A DNA stretch of 64,000 nt from Nereocystis luetkeana (Eukaryota; Sar; Phaeophyceae; Laminariales; Laminariaceae), in the NCBI GenBank assembly GCA_031213475.1, contig JARUPZ010000010.1:7108776-7172775 (forward strand), in the 5' to 3' direction. A program made the translations under genes and the position numbers. Of the stretch, positions 20,791 to 30,814 are shown one piece after another. Every line of letters starts with the position of its first letter. Within the stretch, counting starts at the first letter, position 1. The notes below the pieces were generated by a model. That model was not told the origin of the DNA. It worked only from the letters and a program-made list of their open reading frames with translations, and made no database searches.

Positions 20791-21749
20791 TTTTCGAGAT
20801 TGAGGATTGGGTGTTGGTATCTTTCGATCAGGTATCGTTCGCTAGGGTACTTCGGTCATCTTGGGTATTTAGAGTTGAACCAATCTCCGGGTCTTCGGAT
20901 ATATACTCTTCGGGTTTTCGAGTTTTGGGTCTATCATCGGCTTGGGTATCTTCTTCGGTCAGGTGTGGCCTTCAAGGTTTTCATGTGGAATTCCGGTGGA
21001 GCTCTACGCTTCAGGTGGAGCTAGCTTTGCTCGCTGCTACAAATGACAAAGTACGTATCCACAATATAGGTCGGTTAAGCCGAGATCACTTTCTTCGGGA
21101 TCTTTGGCTACATTCGGGTGCGAGGTGTCTGTCATCGGGATGAGTGGTGGACGGTCGGGGCAATCAACTCTTTGAGTGGAGCAGCAGCCGGCGGTTGGAG
21201 AAGCAACTTTGGCAGGAGCATTTTTTTAGTTTGAATACAAGTAAGAGTACATCAATAACAAAATTTTGTCCACGAATACGAGGTACGAGTACAGCAATAA
21301 TTAATTATCCACAAATATCTCATGAAAAAAACTGGTGGGTGGAAATTTGTCGACAGCTTGTTTTAGGTGGGAGGAAGCATATCGATATCTTGTGGGTTGG
21401 TGCATAAAACGGTTAGGCTACTTTCCGTGTATTCGCATGCGGATTCCTAGCTTGGCGGACTAGAATATGGAACGTTGGCAAGGTTCAGCCAGTCGGTCAT
21501 TTGGCCCATAGAAATGTCAAGGGGCTGGTGGTGCGTCACGAGGTACTCATATATATCAGTAGGAGTCTGGATCTTCATCGGATCCTCGTACAGATACACA
21601 GGGTCATGGTGTTTTCGGCGGAAATAATTCCGTTCGAAGGTGTAACCGCAAAACAAACGATTTCGACAACGCCTATGACGCGATAAGGACCGCCGCGGTA
21701 CGTGGCCTTTCTTCGCGACGCAGAAAACTACCCAAACCTATTGGCGGTC

Positions 21750-22560
21750 AGGTGGACGATGTCCGTTTGTTCCTGTATTCCCTTGCGAAGCTGGATGACC
21801 TGAGTGATTGTTACATTTGAGATATGATGCCAGTATTTCTGCTGCAACAGCTGTGCATGGCGGCAGGCTATACTGGTAAAGCTTGTCGTATTTCCAATGA
21901 CGACCTGCTGGACTGCCTGCATGCTAAGGCATATCAAAAGCGTAAGCTAGATGCTATCTCGGTGGAAGAATCGCTTTGCTCAATTGCTCGATCGGTTGAC
22001 CTTGCGACTCACGCTGCTGATATGGCACGATTTGCTGATATGCTATTTGACGATATGTGCGAGTTCGTTGCCGAGGTTGGAATAAGTGATTTTTTCATGG
22101 TTGGAGGAGATTTTCGAGGCGCCTGGAAATCAGAACCAGCACAACGTTTCACGGGGATATTCTTGGATGCGATATCACCCGAAGACTTCAGGCAAGCATG
22201 CACTTCACAGTTACTTGTTAACGACGGGCTATATTCTCAAGCAAAGGACTTATTTTAGATGGTGGAAAGAGAAGCGAAGGAGTGGCCGAGAACACACCGG
22301 TTACTGGTACATGCGTCTATGTCTACGGAAAGCCGTGATCACCATTATTCTGGGAGTCGAGTCTACCAGCAAAGGTCTTCTGTGAGTCCTAGGTCTCATT
22401 TATTCCCATCGAGTGGGGATAGAGTCAAGCAGGACCGTGCTGGATATACAGGTCGACTTATTGAGCGTGATTTCAGCCAAAGAGAGCAGGGAGTTGGAGG
22501 CGAGCGTTTTTATTCTAGGCGTTATGTTTACCTTGCTTCCGCACGCGATGATTGTTCCTG
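21750..22560 (+). pseudogene. Gag-like protein of element Z (right copy)
   Basis: The frame is collinear with the left-copy protein: VDDVRLFLYSLAKLDDL, PVFLLQQLCMAAGYTG, LLDCLHAKAYQKRK, FDDMCEFVAEVGISDFFMVGG, then MVEREAKEWPRTHRLL. Two stops break it: TGA at 21818-21820, where the left copy has GGA (Gly), and TAG at 22256-22258, where the left copy has TTG (Leu). Both are single-base nonsense changes. This copy lacks the poly(A) insertion of the left copy and so defines the ancestral joint. The family is not recognised. Confidence 0.55.
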
Positions 22561-22574
22561 CTTCCGCACGCGCT

Positions 22575-22793
22575 TTAAAATATTCGAAACGAATATGGAG
22601 TTTGTTCAAAAGGCGTTGATAAGAATTGGGAGGCATCACAATGTGACATATGGAAAGTGGATTACGGATGAGGGCATCTGGTCAGAGTTCGAGCCCCAAG
22701 CAGAGGGGGAGAACCAGCGAGAGAAGAAGCAGGCAGAACGCGAGATAATAGTAGACAAATACGGGCAGTGATATACATACAGGCTTGGAGCGC
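22575..22793 (+). repeat. Terminal repeat A1 of the Ngaro-like element
   Basis: Starts TTAAAATATTC and ends CAGGCTTGGAGCG. The second copy, A2, is at 30186-30386 (shared GAATATGGAGTTTGTT and CAATGTGACATAYGGAAAGT). In split-repeat elements A1 and A2 come from one sequence and serve as template junctions in the circular replication intermediate. Confidence 0.85.
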
Positions 22794-22801
22794 GTTTTTG
22801 T

Positions 22802-23092
22802 TTGCGCAGGATGACGAACAGCGGAAAACGTCGCACGACGTATGCGGCAGCAGTGACAACCAGAAACGACGCAGACGCCGCCAGGGACGAGGGCGGGGGG
22901 GGAGACGTCACCAGAGGCGAGGCTGGAGAGGGAGGCGCCGGAATCGGGGCGGGAGGCGCCGGAAGCGGGGCTGAAGGCGCCGGAAGTGGGGCGGGAGCGA
23001 CCGTAGAGTCAACTCTGCAGGAACTGCTGCTGGAAGCTCTAAATCTTCTGAACAAACGCTTTCCGCCGAGCCCGCAAGACCAACCCCAAGCT

Positions 23093-23123
<31 letters not shown>

Positions 23124-23410
23124 AGCAGCAGCCGCAACAGCAGCAGCACCAGCTGCAGTCACTGTCGCGGCACCAACAACAGCAGGAAGCACCGTCGCAG
23201 CAGCAGCACCACCAGTAGCAACACCAGCAAGGTCAGCATCAACAACAGCAGCAACACTTACAACCACAGCCGTTTGAGCTTCCAGCCCTGCCGACGGGAC
23301 ATCTGCCGCAGGAACATCAACAAAAGCAGCCGCATCCAGCGCCCCCGCCGCCGCCCCCGCAACAACGGCAACAATCGCACCCGGCAGTCCCTCCGCTCGC
23401 GTACTGGCCG

Positions 23411-23443
<33 letters not shown>

Positions 23444-23722
23444 CAGGCGCAGCATCTGCAGCCGTACATGCATACCGCACCACTCGCGCAATGCTTCCAC
23501 CCTTCGGGCATGCAGTACCCGGGACAGTGGTGGCCGGGAGGACCAGCGGTGCAGCCATGGGGCGGAGCGGGAAGCCTTTCGGGGGGAATGGAACACGCGG
23601 TGAGCATCGAAGCGCGCACCATGGCCGCAGATTCCGCGAAGCAGAGCATCCGGGCGTGGCAAGAAGATGGAGCAGCATCGATGTATGAGCTGCGCGGTGG
23701 TCTGTTTGTTCCCTCAATGTAG
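22802..23722 (+). pseudogene. Gag-like ORF 1, Gln/Pro-rich, with two in-frame TAGs
   Basis: One frame runs from 22802 to the stop at 23720-23722 and is broken by TAG at 23216-23218 and 23414-23416. Both TAGs lie in Gln codon runs (CAG to TAG is one change). The N-terminus is Arg/Gly-rich, followed by a LLLEALNLLNKRF helix, Gln and Gln/Pro/His runs, then QYPGQWWPGGP and an Ala/Glu-rich end. It lies directly after A1, where gag is expected in Ngaro-type elements. No zinc finger is visible. Confidence 0.5.
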
Positions 23723-23786
23723 ACAGGTGATTTCGCCCATACGATCAGGCACATCGCTGATCCCATGCAGCATCGCTGATCCCATG

Positions 23787-24980
23787 CAGCGCCTTCTCGA
23801 CATGATCACCCCCCCGCTATCCAAAACTGATACCGATGCCTTCTCGCCCCTGGTGGAGCAGGGAACCGTGGCAGTGTCACGTACGCCGGAGGTTCAATTC
23901 CAGACGTTCGTCAATGTCCTCGTTAAGGTCATTCAACAGGCGGACGCAGAGTCAACAGGTGGCGTGTCCCAGGGCAGGAGGGATCGAGGAGTATCAGACC
24001 ATGGCCAAAACCCTCACCGCGTACATGACTTCGCACTTCAACTCGCTTCTGCCGAAGCAGCAGGCAATGCGGGGTCGCGTCATTTTCGCCGCTAACCGTG
24101 ACACCAATTACTTCTTCGGACTGCTCCTTGACGCTTCGGCCCCCGTGAAACGGCAGTTTCCCAACGCCGTCCCTCCCAAAGGAGCGTGTGCAGGGTTGAC
24201 ACCCCCAGCCTTCACCCTGCTGCGTGAGCTAACGTCGCGGGGGAGCTGCAGCTTGCTGGGTCGGATGGGCATCGCACTCGAAATGCCCAGGCTTGGCGGA
24301 GGAACGGCAGTGGCGAAACCACTCAAAAGGAAGGCGAACGCAGTTGGAGCGCACCCCCCGGCAGTTTCCCAACGCCTTCCATCCTGAAGGAGCGTGTACA
24401 GGGTTGAAACCCCCAGCCTTCCCCCTGCTGCGTGAGCTAACGTCGCGGGGGAGCTGCAGCTTGCTGGGTCGGATGGATATCGCACTCGAAATGCCCAGGC
24501 TTGGTGGAGGAACGACAGCGGCGAAACCACTCAAAAGGAAGGCGAACGCAGTTAGAGCGCACCCCCCCCCCCGGCTGCTGGTTCTCGCACGGACGGCGCG
24601 GCGCCGGCGTGGTCTTTCGTGTCAGGTTTGCAGCAGGAACGCACGCCGGACGGAGCGTGCCTCTTCGCTTGGCGGAGGCAATGATGCACCCCCAACAACT
24701 GCTCGTACTCGCACGGTCCATTTGCGATGGAGGAGACGGGAGCCCCAGGACTGCCTGCACCACCACCGCCACCGCCGCAACGGTACCAGCAGCAACAGAG
24801 TCAGCAGCAACAGCAACCTCAGCAGCAGCAGCAGCAGCAGCCACAGACTCAGACGGCTCGTCCAGCGGGGGTCGCAAGGTTTAGTTTCTCGCACGGGCAG
24901 CAGGGGAGGGGGAACGGAGGGCATGGTCGGCACGGGGCGGGGGGGGTTAGAGGATCGGGTGGGAATTGACAGGGCGGGCC
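23787..24980 (+). pseudogene. Gag-like region continuation with a 208-bp tandem duplication
   Basis: Frames here are protein-like but shifted. One reads RLLDMITPPLSKTD...FQTFVNVLVKVIQQ, then another EEYQTMAKTLTAYMTSHFN...FAANRDTNYFFGLLLD. From 24150 a 208-bp unit (CGGCAGTTTCCCAACGCC...) is repeated once (24358-24565) with few differences. A Pro/Gln-rich frame (24727-24969) ends the block. I infer one ancestral gag protein broken by indels. The duplication is recent relative to the element. Confidence 0.45.
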
Positions 24981-24990
24981 TCGCCCGGAG

Positions 24991-25416
24991 GTGGGGCCGA
25001 ACGGCGGGGGGTGCGGGGCGGAGGTCAAACTTTCGACGTTCGTTGACAGCCGTAAGTCGGCGGGACTACCGGAGGCACCTCAACCTGGGTCGGTGTCGCA
25101 AGACGTGTTCATTGGTGAAGGCTGTGCCTTTGAATGTGTAGAATCGACACGTGCCGGTAAGATGATGACAAAATGCGCCGCAGTAAACCCAGTAGCTGAT
25201 AGCGAGTGTAGAGACAACCAAACGTTTAGGAAAATCGTAAAATTAACACGGACAGTGCGCACGCGTGGGAAAGCTGAAAAGGTCTCAACATGTACTATGA
25301 GTGTAGAAAACAGCAACAGTATTGTTAGTCAGAATGAGAGTCTCCGGCTCGCCCCTAACCCGGGGGAGCCCTTGTGGATGCTGGGCAATGTCGGAAAAAG
25401 GGAAAAACAACTCTAG
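24991..25416 (+). pseudogene. Cys-containing frame between gag and the repeat block
   Basis: A 141-residue frame with spaced Cys (CAFECVES, MMTKCAAV, ADSECRDN, VSTCTMSV). It ends at 25416 within the first unit of the downstream repeat, which resembles the phrase ALSPGETPW in later units. The function is unknown. It could be a zinc-binding part of gag. Confidence 0.35.
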
Positions 25417-25429
25417 ACGGAATGACGAA

Positions 25430-26610
25430 CCCCAGAACGACAGTACTACTACAGTAGATATGATTATGCTGAGTTGCCAGCCCTTAGCCTATGGGAGACC
25501 CCTTGGGCACAGGGGACACGCAAGACAGGAGAAAATAGCAGTAGCTCTAGACAGAGTTACTTTGAGCAAGAACATCAACCATTCCAGACGGAAGGTTGAT
25601 GTCCTGATCGCCCTGACCTCGAGTCAGGGCAAGTCCGTAAGACAAAAGAAGATCTCTAGACAGAGTAAAGAGGCGCAGAAGAACTGTAATGGTAGACGTA
25701 ATTACAGTGTTACCGAGTCGGAAGAAAATAGCAGTAGCTCTAGACAGAGTCACTTGGATCAGAACACCATCAATTCTAGACAGAATGATGATGTCCTGAT
25801 CGCCCCGACCTCGAGTCAGGGCGACTCCGAAAAAAAAATTAATTCTCTAGACAGAGTGACGAGTCGCAGAACAACGACCATCCTAGACAGGACTATGTTG
25901 ATTCGCCAGCCCGTAGTCCAGGGGACACAGGGCACAACCGAGACGGAAGAAAATAGCTGTAGCTCTAGACAAAGTTACTTGGATCAGAACATCAACAGTT
26001 CTAGACAGCATGATGGTGTCCTGATCGCCCTTACGAAAAGAAAATCTCTAGACAGAGTGACGAGTCGCAGAACAACAGCAATTCTAGACAGGATTTTGTT
26101 GAGCTGCCAGCCCTTAGCCCAGGGGAGACCCCTTGGGCACAGGGCACAACCGAGACGGAAGAAAATAGCAGTAGCTCTAGACAGAGTTACTTTGATCAGA
26201 ATACCAACAGTTCTAGAATGAATGATGTCCAGATCGTAAAAGAAAAAGAAAAGTCTAGACAGAGTGACGAGTCGCAGAACAACAGCAGTTCTAGACAGAA
26301 TTTTGTTGAGCTGCCAGCCCGTAGCCCAGGGGTTACTCTCTGGGCACAGGGTACAACAGAGACGGAAGAAAATAGCAGTAGGACAGAGCTGCTTTGATCA
26401 GAATATCAACAGTTCTAGACAGAATGATGATGTCCTGATCGCCTTGACCTCGAGTCAGGGCAAGTCCATAAAAGAAAAGAAAACCTCTGGACAGAGTACC
26501 GAGTTGCAGAACAAGAGTAAGTCTAGACAACAATACAGTAATTTTCCAGCCCTTAGTCCAGGGGAGACCCCTTGGGCACGAGACAGTTTGTCGAAAGAAA
26601 AACACTGACA
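25430..26610 (+). repeat. ~240-bp tandem repeat block inside the Ngaro-like element
   Basis: Recurring segments in fixed order are: GGAAGAAAATAGCAGTAGCT, CTAGACAGAGTTACTTKGAT, AGACAGAATGATGATGTCCT, CTGACCTCGAGTCAGGGC and CCCAGGGGAGACCCCTTGGG. There are about four to five imperfect copies. In the apparent coding frame they give Ser/Gln/Asn-rich repeats (NSSSSRQS, LPALSPGETPWAQG), but indels move the frame between copies. Several units contain an XbaI-like TCTAGA. Confidence 0.7.
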
Positions 26611-26720
26611 AGGGTCGGTACGACAAGTAGAGCACCTTTAGATGGAGTTTTACCGTACCAGGTCAAAGGACAGACAGGTAACCTAACCAGACAGGGAAAA
26701 TTCGCTGAACCGAACCAAAA

Positions 26721-28196
26721 TTGAACCAAACAAAAATGTGGATGACCGACAAAACCAGCAGAATAAACCACAAGGAAAACATCATACGAGAGATGGCAGA
26801 GACTGGCACTGAGCTTTTGCATGTATGCGCTGGTAAAGTGGGAGATGTTACCGTTGGGCTCGGGGGCACTCTGGTGTCACCTCCGTTGGCCGTCGATCAC
26901 GTCGAACATTACTTTGGGCGGGTTAAAGGTTTCCCCGCAATAACAGAACTCATAGACATCGTGAAGAATGGCGTGCCGGTGAAAACAGCAGTCACGAACC
27001 TCGACCCTTCAAGAGCAATTCGGTATGGTAACCACAGCACAGTGTTCGAACATATGGGCCTAGTTTGGGAGAAACTGTACAAAGATGTACGACGCAATCG
27101 CGTTCTAGTGTTCAACAGAGAGTCAGCTGTCGCGCGTAAAGGACGACGTGTGGCACCCCTCGGTGCCGTTGTTACGCACAAAGTCAGAATAATCAACGAC
27201 TATTCGTTTGATGTCGACGCGGCGGGAGGAGAAAAGGGAGGGCTAAATAGGGACACGCAAACGGAAGACGTGCCGAAATGCCTCTGTGGTGACGCATTCC
27301 CTTCACTTTTAAACGCGCTAACCGACCTCCGACTGAGGTTCCCTCCCCTTCGTATCCTTTTGTCCAACGCAGACGTAACAGACGCCTTCAGGGATGTCTG
27401 GGTATCACCGCATCAGGCGCAGAACTTTTGCTATGTGGTAGACGACGTGTTGGTAGCAGAATTTAGACTCACCTTTGGATGGGAAGCCTCGCCCGGGTAC
27501 TGGGGCCTCATGGCCTCAGCGGCCGAACACACCCACCTTCACACCACGGTAGATAGTGCGGTTATTCTACCAGAAGACAAGACCATCATGTCGCATGTAG
27601 AAATCGTGGACTCATGGGAGTCGGGCAAGCCAACCAGGATCCCGACCGGAGTCAGAGTGAAAGCACCACGAAGGGGGGGACCAAACGAACCGTTTTTGAC
27701 GGCAGTATACGTCGACGACTTCATTATGACCAGCGTGCAACTTAATCCCGCAGATCAGACCGCCCTTACAGCTTCCGCTTCCCTCGCTTCAGATAACGTG
27801 AGATTATTCGGACTAGCCGAGAAAGGTGAAACGCCTATACTCGCTACAAAGAAGAGCACTGATTGGAACACAATCTTAGATGCGCTGGGTTTTACAATCG
27901 ACACCCACACAATGCGGATTTCCCTGACTGAGGAACGGGTAGAAGCAATTAGGCTCCATCTCGAGCAGGAGTGGTCGGGGGGCAAAACGCATGCAAGCGC
28001 GCAAGATGTGTTAAGCATGTCAGGCAAACTCTGGAACCTCACCTACATAATCAGAGCCGGTAGGTATTTTGTTTGGCAGCGTTTGACCAATCTTCACAAA
28101 GCCGTGAAAGCCAAACAATCGACGGAGAGGGTAGTGAGACTGGGCTGGGAGTTCCACAATGATATTTTCCTTTTGGAAATGTGCAATCGAAAATAG
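26721..28196 (+). CDS. Reverse transcriptase of the Ngaro-like element
   Basis: A 491-residue frame. RT motifs in order: VRIINDYSFD (fingers, 155-164), motif A NADVTDAF with Asp218 and Asp221, motif B FGWEASPGYWGLM (252-264), motif C YVDDF with Asp332-Asp333, then motif D-like LGFTIDTHTMRISL. The catalytic Asp residues are intact. The style (LRIILSNADVTDAFR, FGWEASPGYW) is that of DIRS-order RTs. The frame ends at a TAG at 28194-28196, and the RNase H domain follows in a different phase, so in this copy the RT is separated from the rest of Pol. Confidence 0.85.
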   Translation: MNQTKMWMTDKTSRINHKENIIREMAETGTELLHVCAGKVGDVTVGLGGTLVSPPLAVDHVEHYFGRVKGFPAITELIDIVKNGVPVKTAVTNLDPSRAIRYGNHSTVFEHMGLVWEKLYKDVRRNRVLVFNRESAVARKGRRVAPLGAVVTHKVRIINDYSFDVDAAGGEKGGLNRDTQTEDVPKCLCGDAFPSLLNALTDLRLRFPPLRILLSNADVTDAFRDVWVSPHQAQNFCYVVDDVLVAEFRLTFGWEASPGYWGLMASAAEHTHLHTTVDSAVILPEDKTIMSHVEIVDSWESGKPTRIPTGVRVKAPRRGGPNEPFLTAVYVDDFIMTSVQLNPADQTALTASASLASDNVRLFGLAEKGETPILATKKSTDWNTILDALGFTIDTHTMRISLTEERVEAIRLHLEQEWSGGKTHASAQDVLSMSGKLWNLTYIIRAGRYFVWQRLTNLHKAVKAKQSTERVVRLGWEFHNDIFLLEMCNRK

Positions 28197-28199
28197 GTT

Positions 28200-28846
28200 G
28201 GTTAGCGCCGGGGAGTCTCTCGGCGCACCATTTTACGCACACGTAAAACGATCACTTTCGCGACGATACTACTCGGACGCAAGCTTCACTGCAGTCGGGG
28301 GGCATTTGCCCAGACCTGGAGATAGGACTTGAACCGCGTGCTGTCGCGACTCTTGCAGAACCAGACGGTGACCAAAGGTGAGCGCGTAATCACAATCAAC
28401 CTGCTTGAATTGGGTGGTATGGTCATGACGGCGTATATGACTCAAGTCATGCTGAGCGACAGGCCAGACATGCTAGGAGACCCCGACTATTGAGGGGGGA
28501 CAACGTTGCAGCCGTGTCATGGATTAATCGGTGTGGCGGGTCGCATAACCGTCGAGCTTCAATGGCTATGAGACTTCTAGGTAGACAGGAAATTACGAGC
28601 GGATGGAGCCATGACGCAAAGCATATTCCCGGCCTGCAGAACGTAGTATTAGCGGATGGCATCTCGAGATGGCCAAAAACAGAAATCGCCCAGAAGTTGC
28701 AGACACGCGTACAAGGGCAATGGAGAGAGCAGAAGATAGGTGACGGTGGCCGTGCATCCTTTGAGACTATTCTGCAGCCAAATTTCCCCACAGGGTACAT
28801 AGATGACATAATATGGGAAGCGATGACACGAAATGCAGAAGCATGA
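28200..28846 (+). pseudogene. RNase H domain of the Ngaro-like element, frameshifted
   Basis: The phase after 28200 reads GESLGAPFYAHVKR then YYSDASFTAVGGHLP, where SDAS is the first RNase H Asp motif. The phase changes near 28333 (ERVITINLLELGGMVM, the Glu of the second motif) and again near 28490 (GDNVAAVSWINRCGG, the third Asp). It continues with GLQNVVLADGISRW to 28846. So all expected RNase H landmarks are present, spread over three phases by single-base indels. Confidence 0.7.
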
Positions 28847-29077
28847 ACATCTCGCAAACCCCATCGAGCAGGAACACACACTTGAGAGGGCGGGGAGGAC
28901 CATGAGATGGACAGACTGGTGGAGACACTCGCGCTGGCCTCAGTGGGGGTAAGCACGCAAACGGTGTACTGGAACAAGTGGCAAACCTGTTGTCGTCTCA
29001 GAGCGATTGAAGGGAAGAGCCCGTGGCTAGGAGAGGGTGATGGAGTCGACGCGGCAGTAAAAGAGTAGACGAAATTC

Positions 29078-29949
29078 ATGGCCCTGCGATGCTTTGCATT
29101 CAAAAACCAAAGTCAGACCATACGAGGTTATCTATCCGCGATCAAGTATTTCCACAGAATGTTCGGAGGTTGGGAGCTGCCCACTTCACATTGCATGGTT
29201 GTAGCAGTAGGGAAAGGGATCGATAGAGCTCACGGAAAATCGGAGATACGCCCCCAGGTCAGGAAGCCTCTTAGGTGGGACCTGTTGACCACGGGGATGA
29301 AGAGCGCGTGTGAGTTGGGATCCGAAGGATCAGTAGTCTGGACCGGACTTGCGTTGTCGTTTCACTTTCTTTGTAGAGCCTCTGAAATTTGGGCCTGCGG
29401 CAACGGGCTCGTACACGCAGGTTTTTGTCTGACGAGGAGAGACTTGGAGTTTGTTTCGGGAGCGTTTCAACTAGCGTGGGAAGAAAGACGTTCTTCAGAC
29501 AGAGTAGAAGCGACCTTCCACGCTTCCAAGTCAGACGCCAAGATGTCGGGGTCAATTGTCACAAGGACGAGAGTAACGAAAGGGAAGGGAAGCTTTTGGG
29601 GCGTACAGAGTCATGGGGCGTTGGAGATCCTTCTGGATTTCCTAGACCTTCATCCCGAACTGAGCAGGTCAGCACCATTGATGCAGACATGCACGGCCAC
29701 CGGGTGGAAGGTGATCACGCGCACCGTTGCAACAAAAACCTCGAGGCGGATGTTAAGCAGTTTGGGTAGAGACACGACTTAGTACGCTCTCCACTCAGGC
29801 AGGATTGGGGGGGCAACCCAGCTTGCTGCGCAAGGCGCATCAGACATTCAGCTCCAAAAATCGGGGAGATGGAAATCATTAGCGTTCATGGTCTATGTAA
29901 GTGCAGGGGGGGAGGGAGCAGATTTTGTGTCAAAAGCACGAACAAGGTA
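29078..29949 (+). pseudogene. Tyrosine recombinase of the Ngaro-like element, one in-frame TAG
   Basis: The first 234 residues include the box I Arg (Arg100 in FLCRASEIW). The frame meets TAG at 29780-29782 and then continues in the same phase: YALHSGRIGG gives the box II His239-x-x-Arg242, and SGRWKSLAFMVY gives the catalytic Tyr273. So R, H-x-x-R and Y are all present, and only the TAG interrupts them. The enzyme would integrate a circular DNA intermediate without target duplication. B1 begins just after the final stop. Confidence 0.8.
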
Positions 29950-29962
29950 GTAGTGGCAGGAA

Positions 29963-30185
29963 GAGGGGTGATTAAATTCGAGGAATAATCGGGTCTGCCG
30001 AATAGGAAAGTTCCACCAGTTATCCGTTTTCCCCTGGGGTACTGGTCGATACGTAAACGTAGAAAGCGGGTTAGCCCGAAGTGTGTTCTGGGAGCACGGT
30101 GTCCCATTGTATCATGTGTTTTTCCTCTTCGGCATTGTTTTACTGTGTAAATTAATACCACAATTTTTGAGCCAATCATAACAAA
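29963..30185 (+). repeat. Terminal repeat B1 of the Ngaro-like element
   Basis: Matches B2 (30420-30650) over GGGGTACTGGTCGAWACGTA, GTAGAAAGCGGGTTAGCCCG, GAGCACGGTGTCCCATTGTA and the end GAGCCAATCATAACAAA. It is joined directly to A2. Confidence 0.85.
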
Positions 30186-30314
30186 TTAAAATATTCAAAG
30201 CGAATATGGAGTTTGTTAAAAAGGCGTTGATAAAAAATTGGAGGCATTACAATGTGACATACGGAAAGTGGACTATGGATGAGGGTACTTGTTCAGAGTT
30301 CGTCCCCCAAGCAA

Positions 30315-30345
<31 letters not shown>

Positions 30346-30386
30346 GGGAGAAGAAGCAGGCAGAACGCGAAGTACAGGCTTGGAGC
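30186..30386 (+). repeat. Terminal repeat A2 of the Ngaro-like element, with a long poly(G)
   Basis: Second copy of A (TTAAAATATTC...CAGGCTTGGAGCG). A run of about 26 G (30317-30343) replaces a short mixed GAGGGGGAGAACCAGC segment in A1. Such a run is prone to slippage and to sequencing error. Confidence 0.85.
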
Positions 30387-30419
30387 GTTGGTTTTCCACC
30401 GTCCCACCCCAACGCTCAA

Positions 30420-30650
30420 GAGAGGGGTGGGGGGGGGGGGGGCATCTTAGGGATTGTACGTGTTGGAGGGGGAAAGAGTTCGACCAGTTGTACGTTTCCC
30501 CTTGGGGTACTGGTCGAAACGTAATCGTAGAAAGCGGGTTAGCCCGTGTGTTCTGGGAGCACGGTGTCCCATTGTACCATGTGTTTGTCCTCTCCGGCAT
30601 TGCTTTACTGCGTGAATTAATACCGCAATTCTTGAGCCAATCATAACAAA
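30420..30650 (+). repeat. Terminal repeat B2 of the Ngaro-like element
   Basis: Ends ...GAGCCAATCATAACAAA, identical to the end of B1. Beyond it the sequence (GATGAGTTTGCACACAAC) is unrelated to A, marking the 3' end of the element. Confidence 0.85.
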
Positions 30651-30814
30651 GATGAGTTTGCACACAACAAAGGGAAGTGTGGCTTGCAGTGTCCGAAGGG
30701 TTCGGGGTGATGGCAGATACACGACGCAGCCCATCCTGATTAGTACCAGGCCAGCAGGTATGGTGCCGGTGAAACACAACCGTGGGATTGATTCGTCCCC
30801 TTGTTTTGATGTCG

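Larger units (their letters stand above)
20497..22574 (+). mobile_element. Element Z, right copy, 5' half, interrupted by the Ngaro-like element
   Basis: A full-length LTR3 (20497-20790) is followed by a leader (20791-21440) homologous to 9620-9010 on the minus strand, then the gag-like frame. Homology to the left Z copy stops at about 22560, where the split-repeat element starts, and I did not find the rest of Z on the far side at 30651. The two Z copies are in opposite orientation. Confidence 0.6.
22575..30650 (+). mobile_element. Complete DIRS-order (Ngaro/PAT-like) tyrosine-recombinase retrotransposon
   Basis: An 8.08-kb element with split direct repeats in the order A1 (22575-22793), coding region, B1 (29963-30185), A2 (30186-30386), B2 (30420-30650). 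This is the terminal arrangement known for PAT- and Ngaro-type YR retrotransposons and differs from an LTR element. Inside are a Q-rich gag-like region, an RT, an RNase H and a tyrosine recombinase, all on the plus strand. It sits in the Z gag-like frame. Several frameshifts and in-frame TAGs suggest that this copy is dead, while the four terminal repeats are still clear. Confidence 0.9.

Noticed and set aside
22802-29949. Possible reassignment of UAG to Gln in this genome
   Set aside because: Several TAGs sit in CAG runs, but at 22256 TAG aligns with a Leu TTG in the other Z copy, and at 21818 a TGA aligns with a Gly GGA. Mixed single-base nonsense changes fit pseudogene decay better than a variant code.
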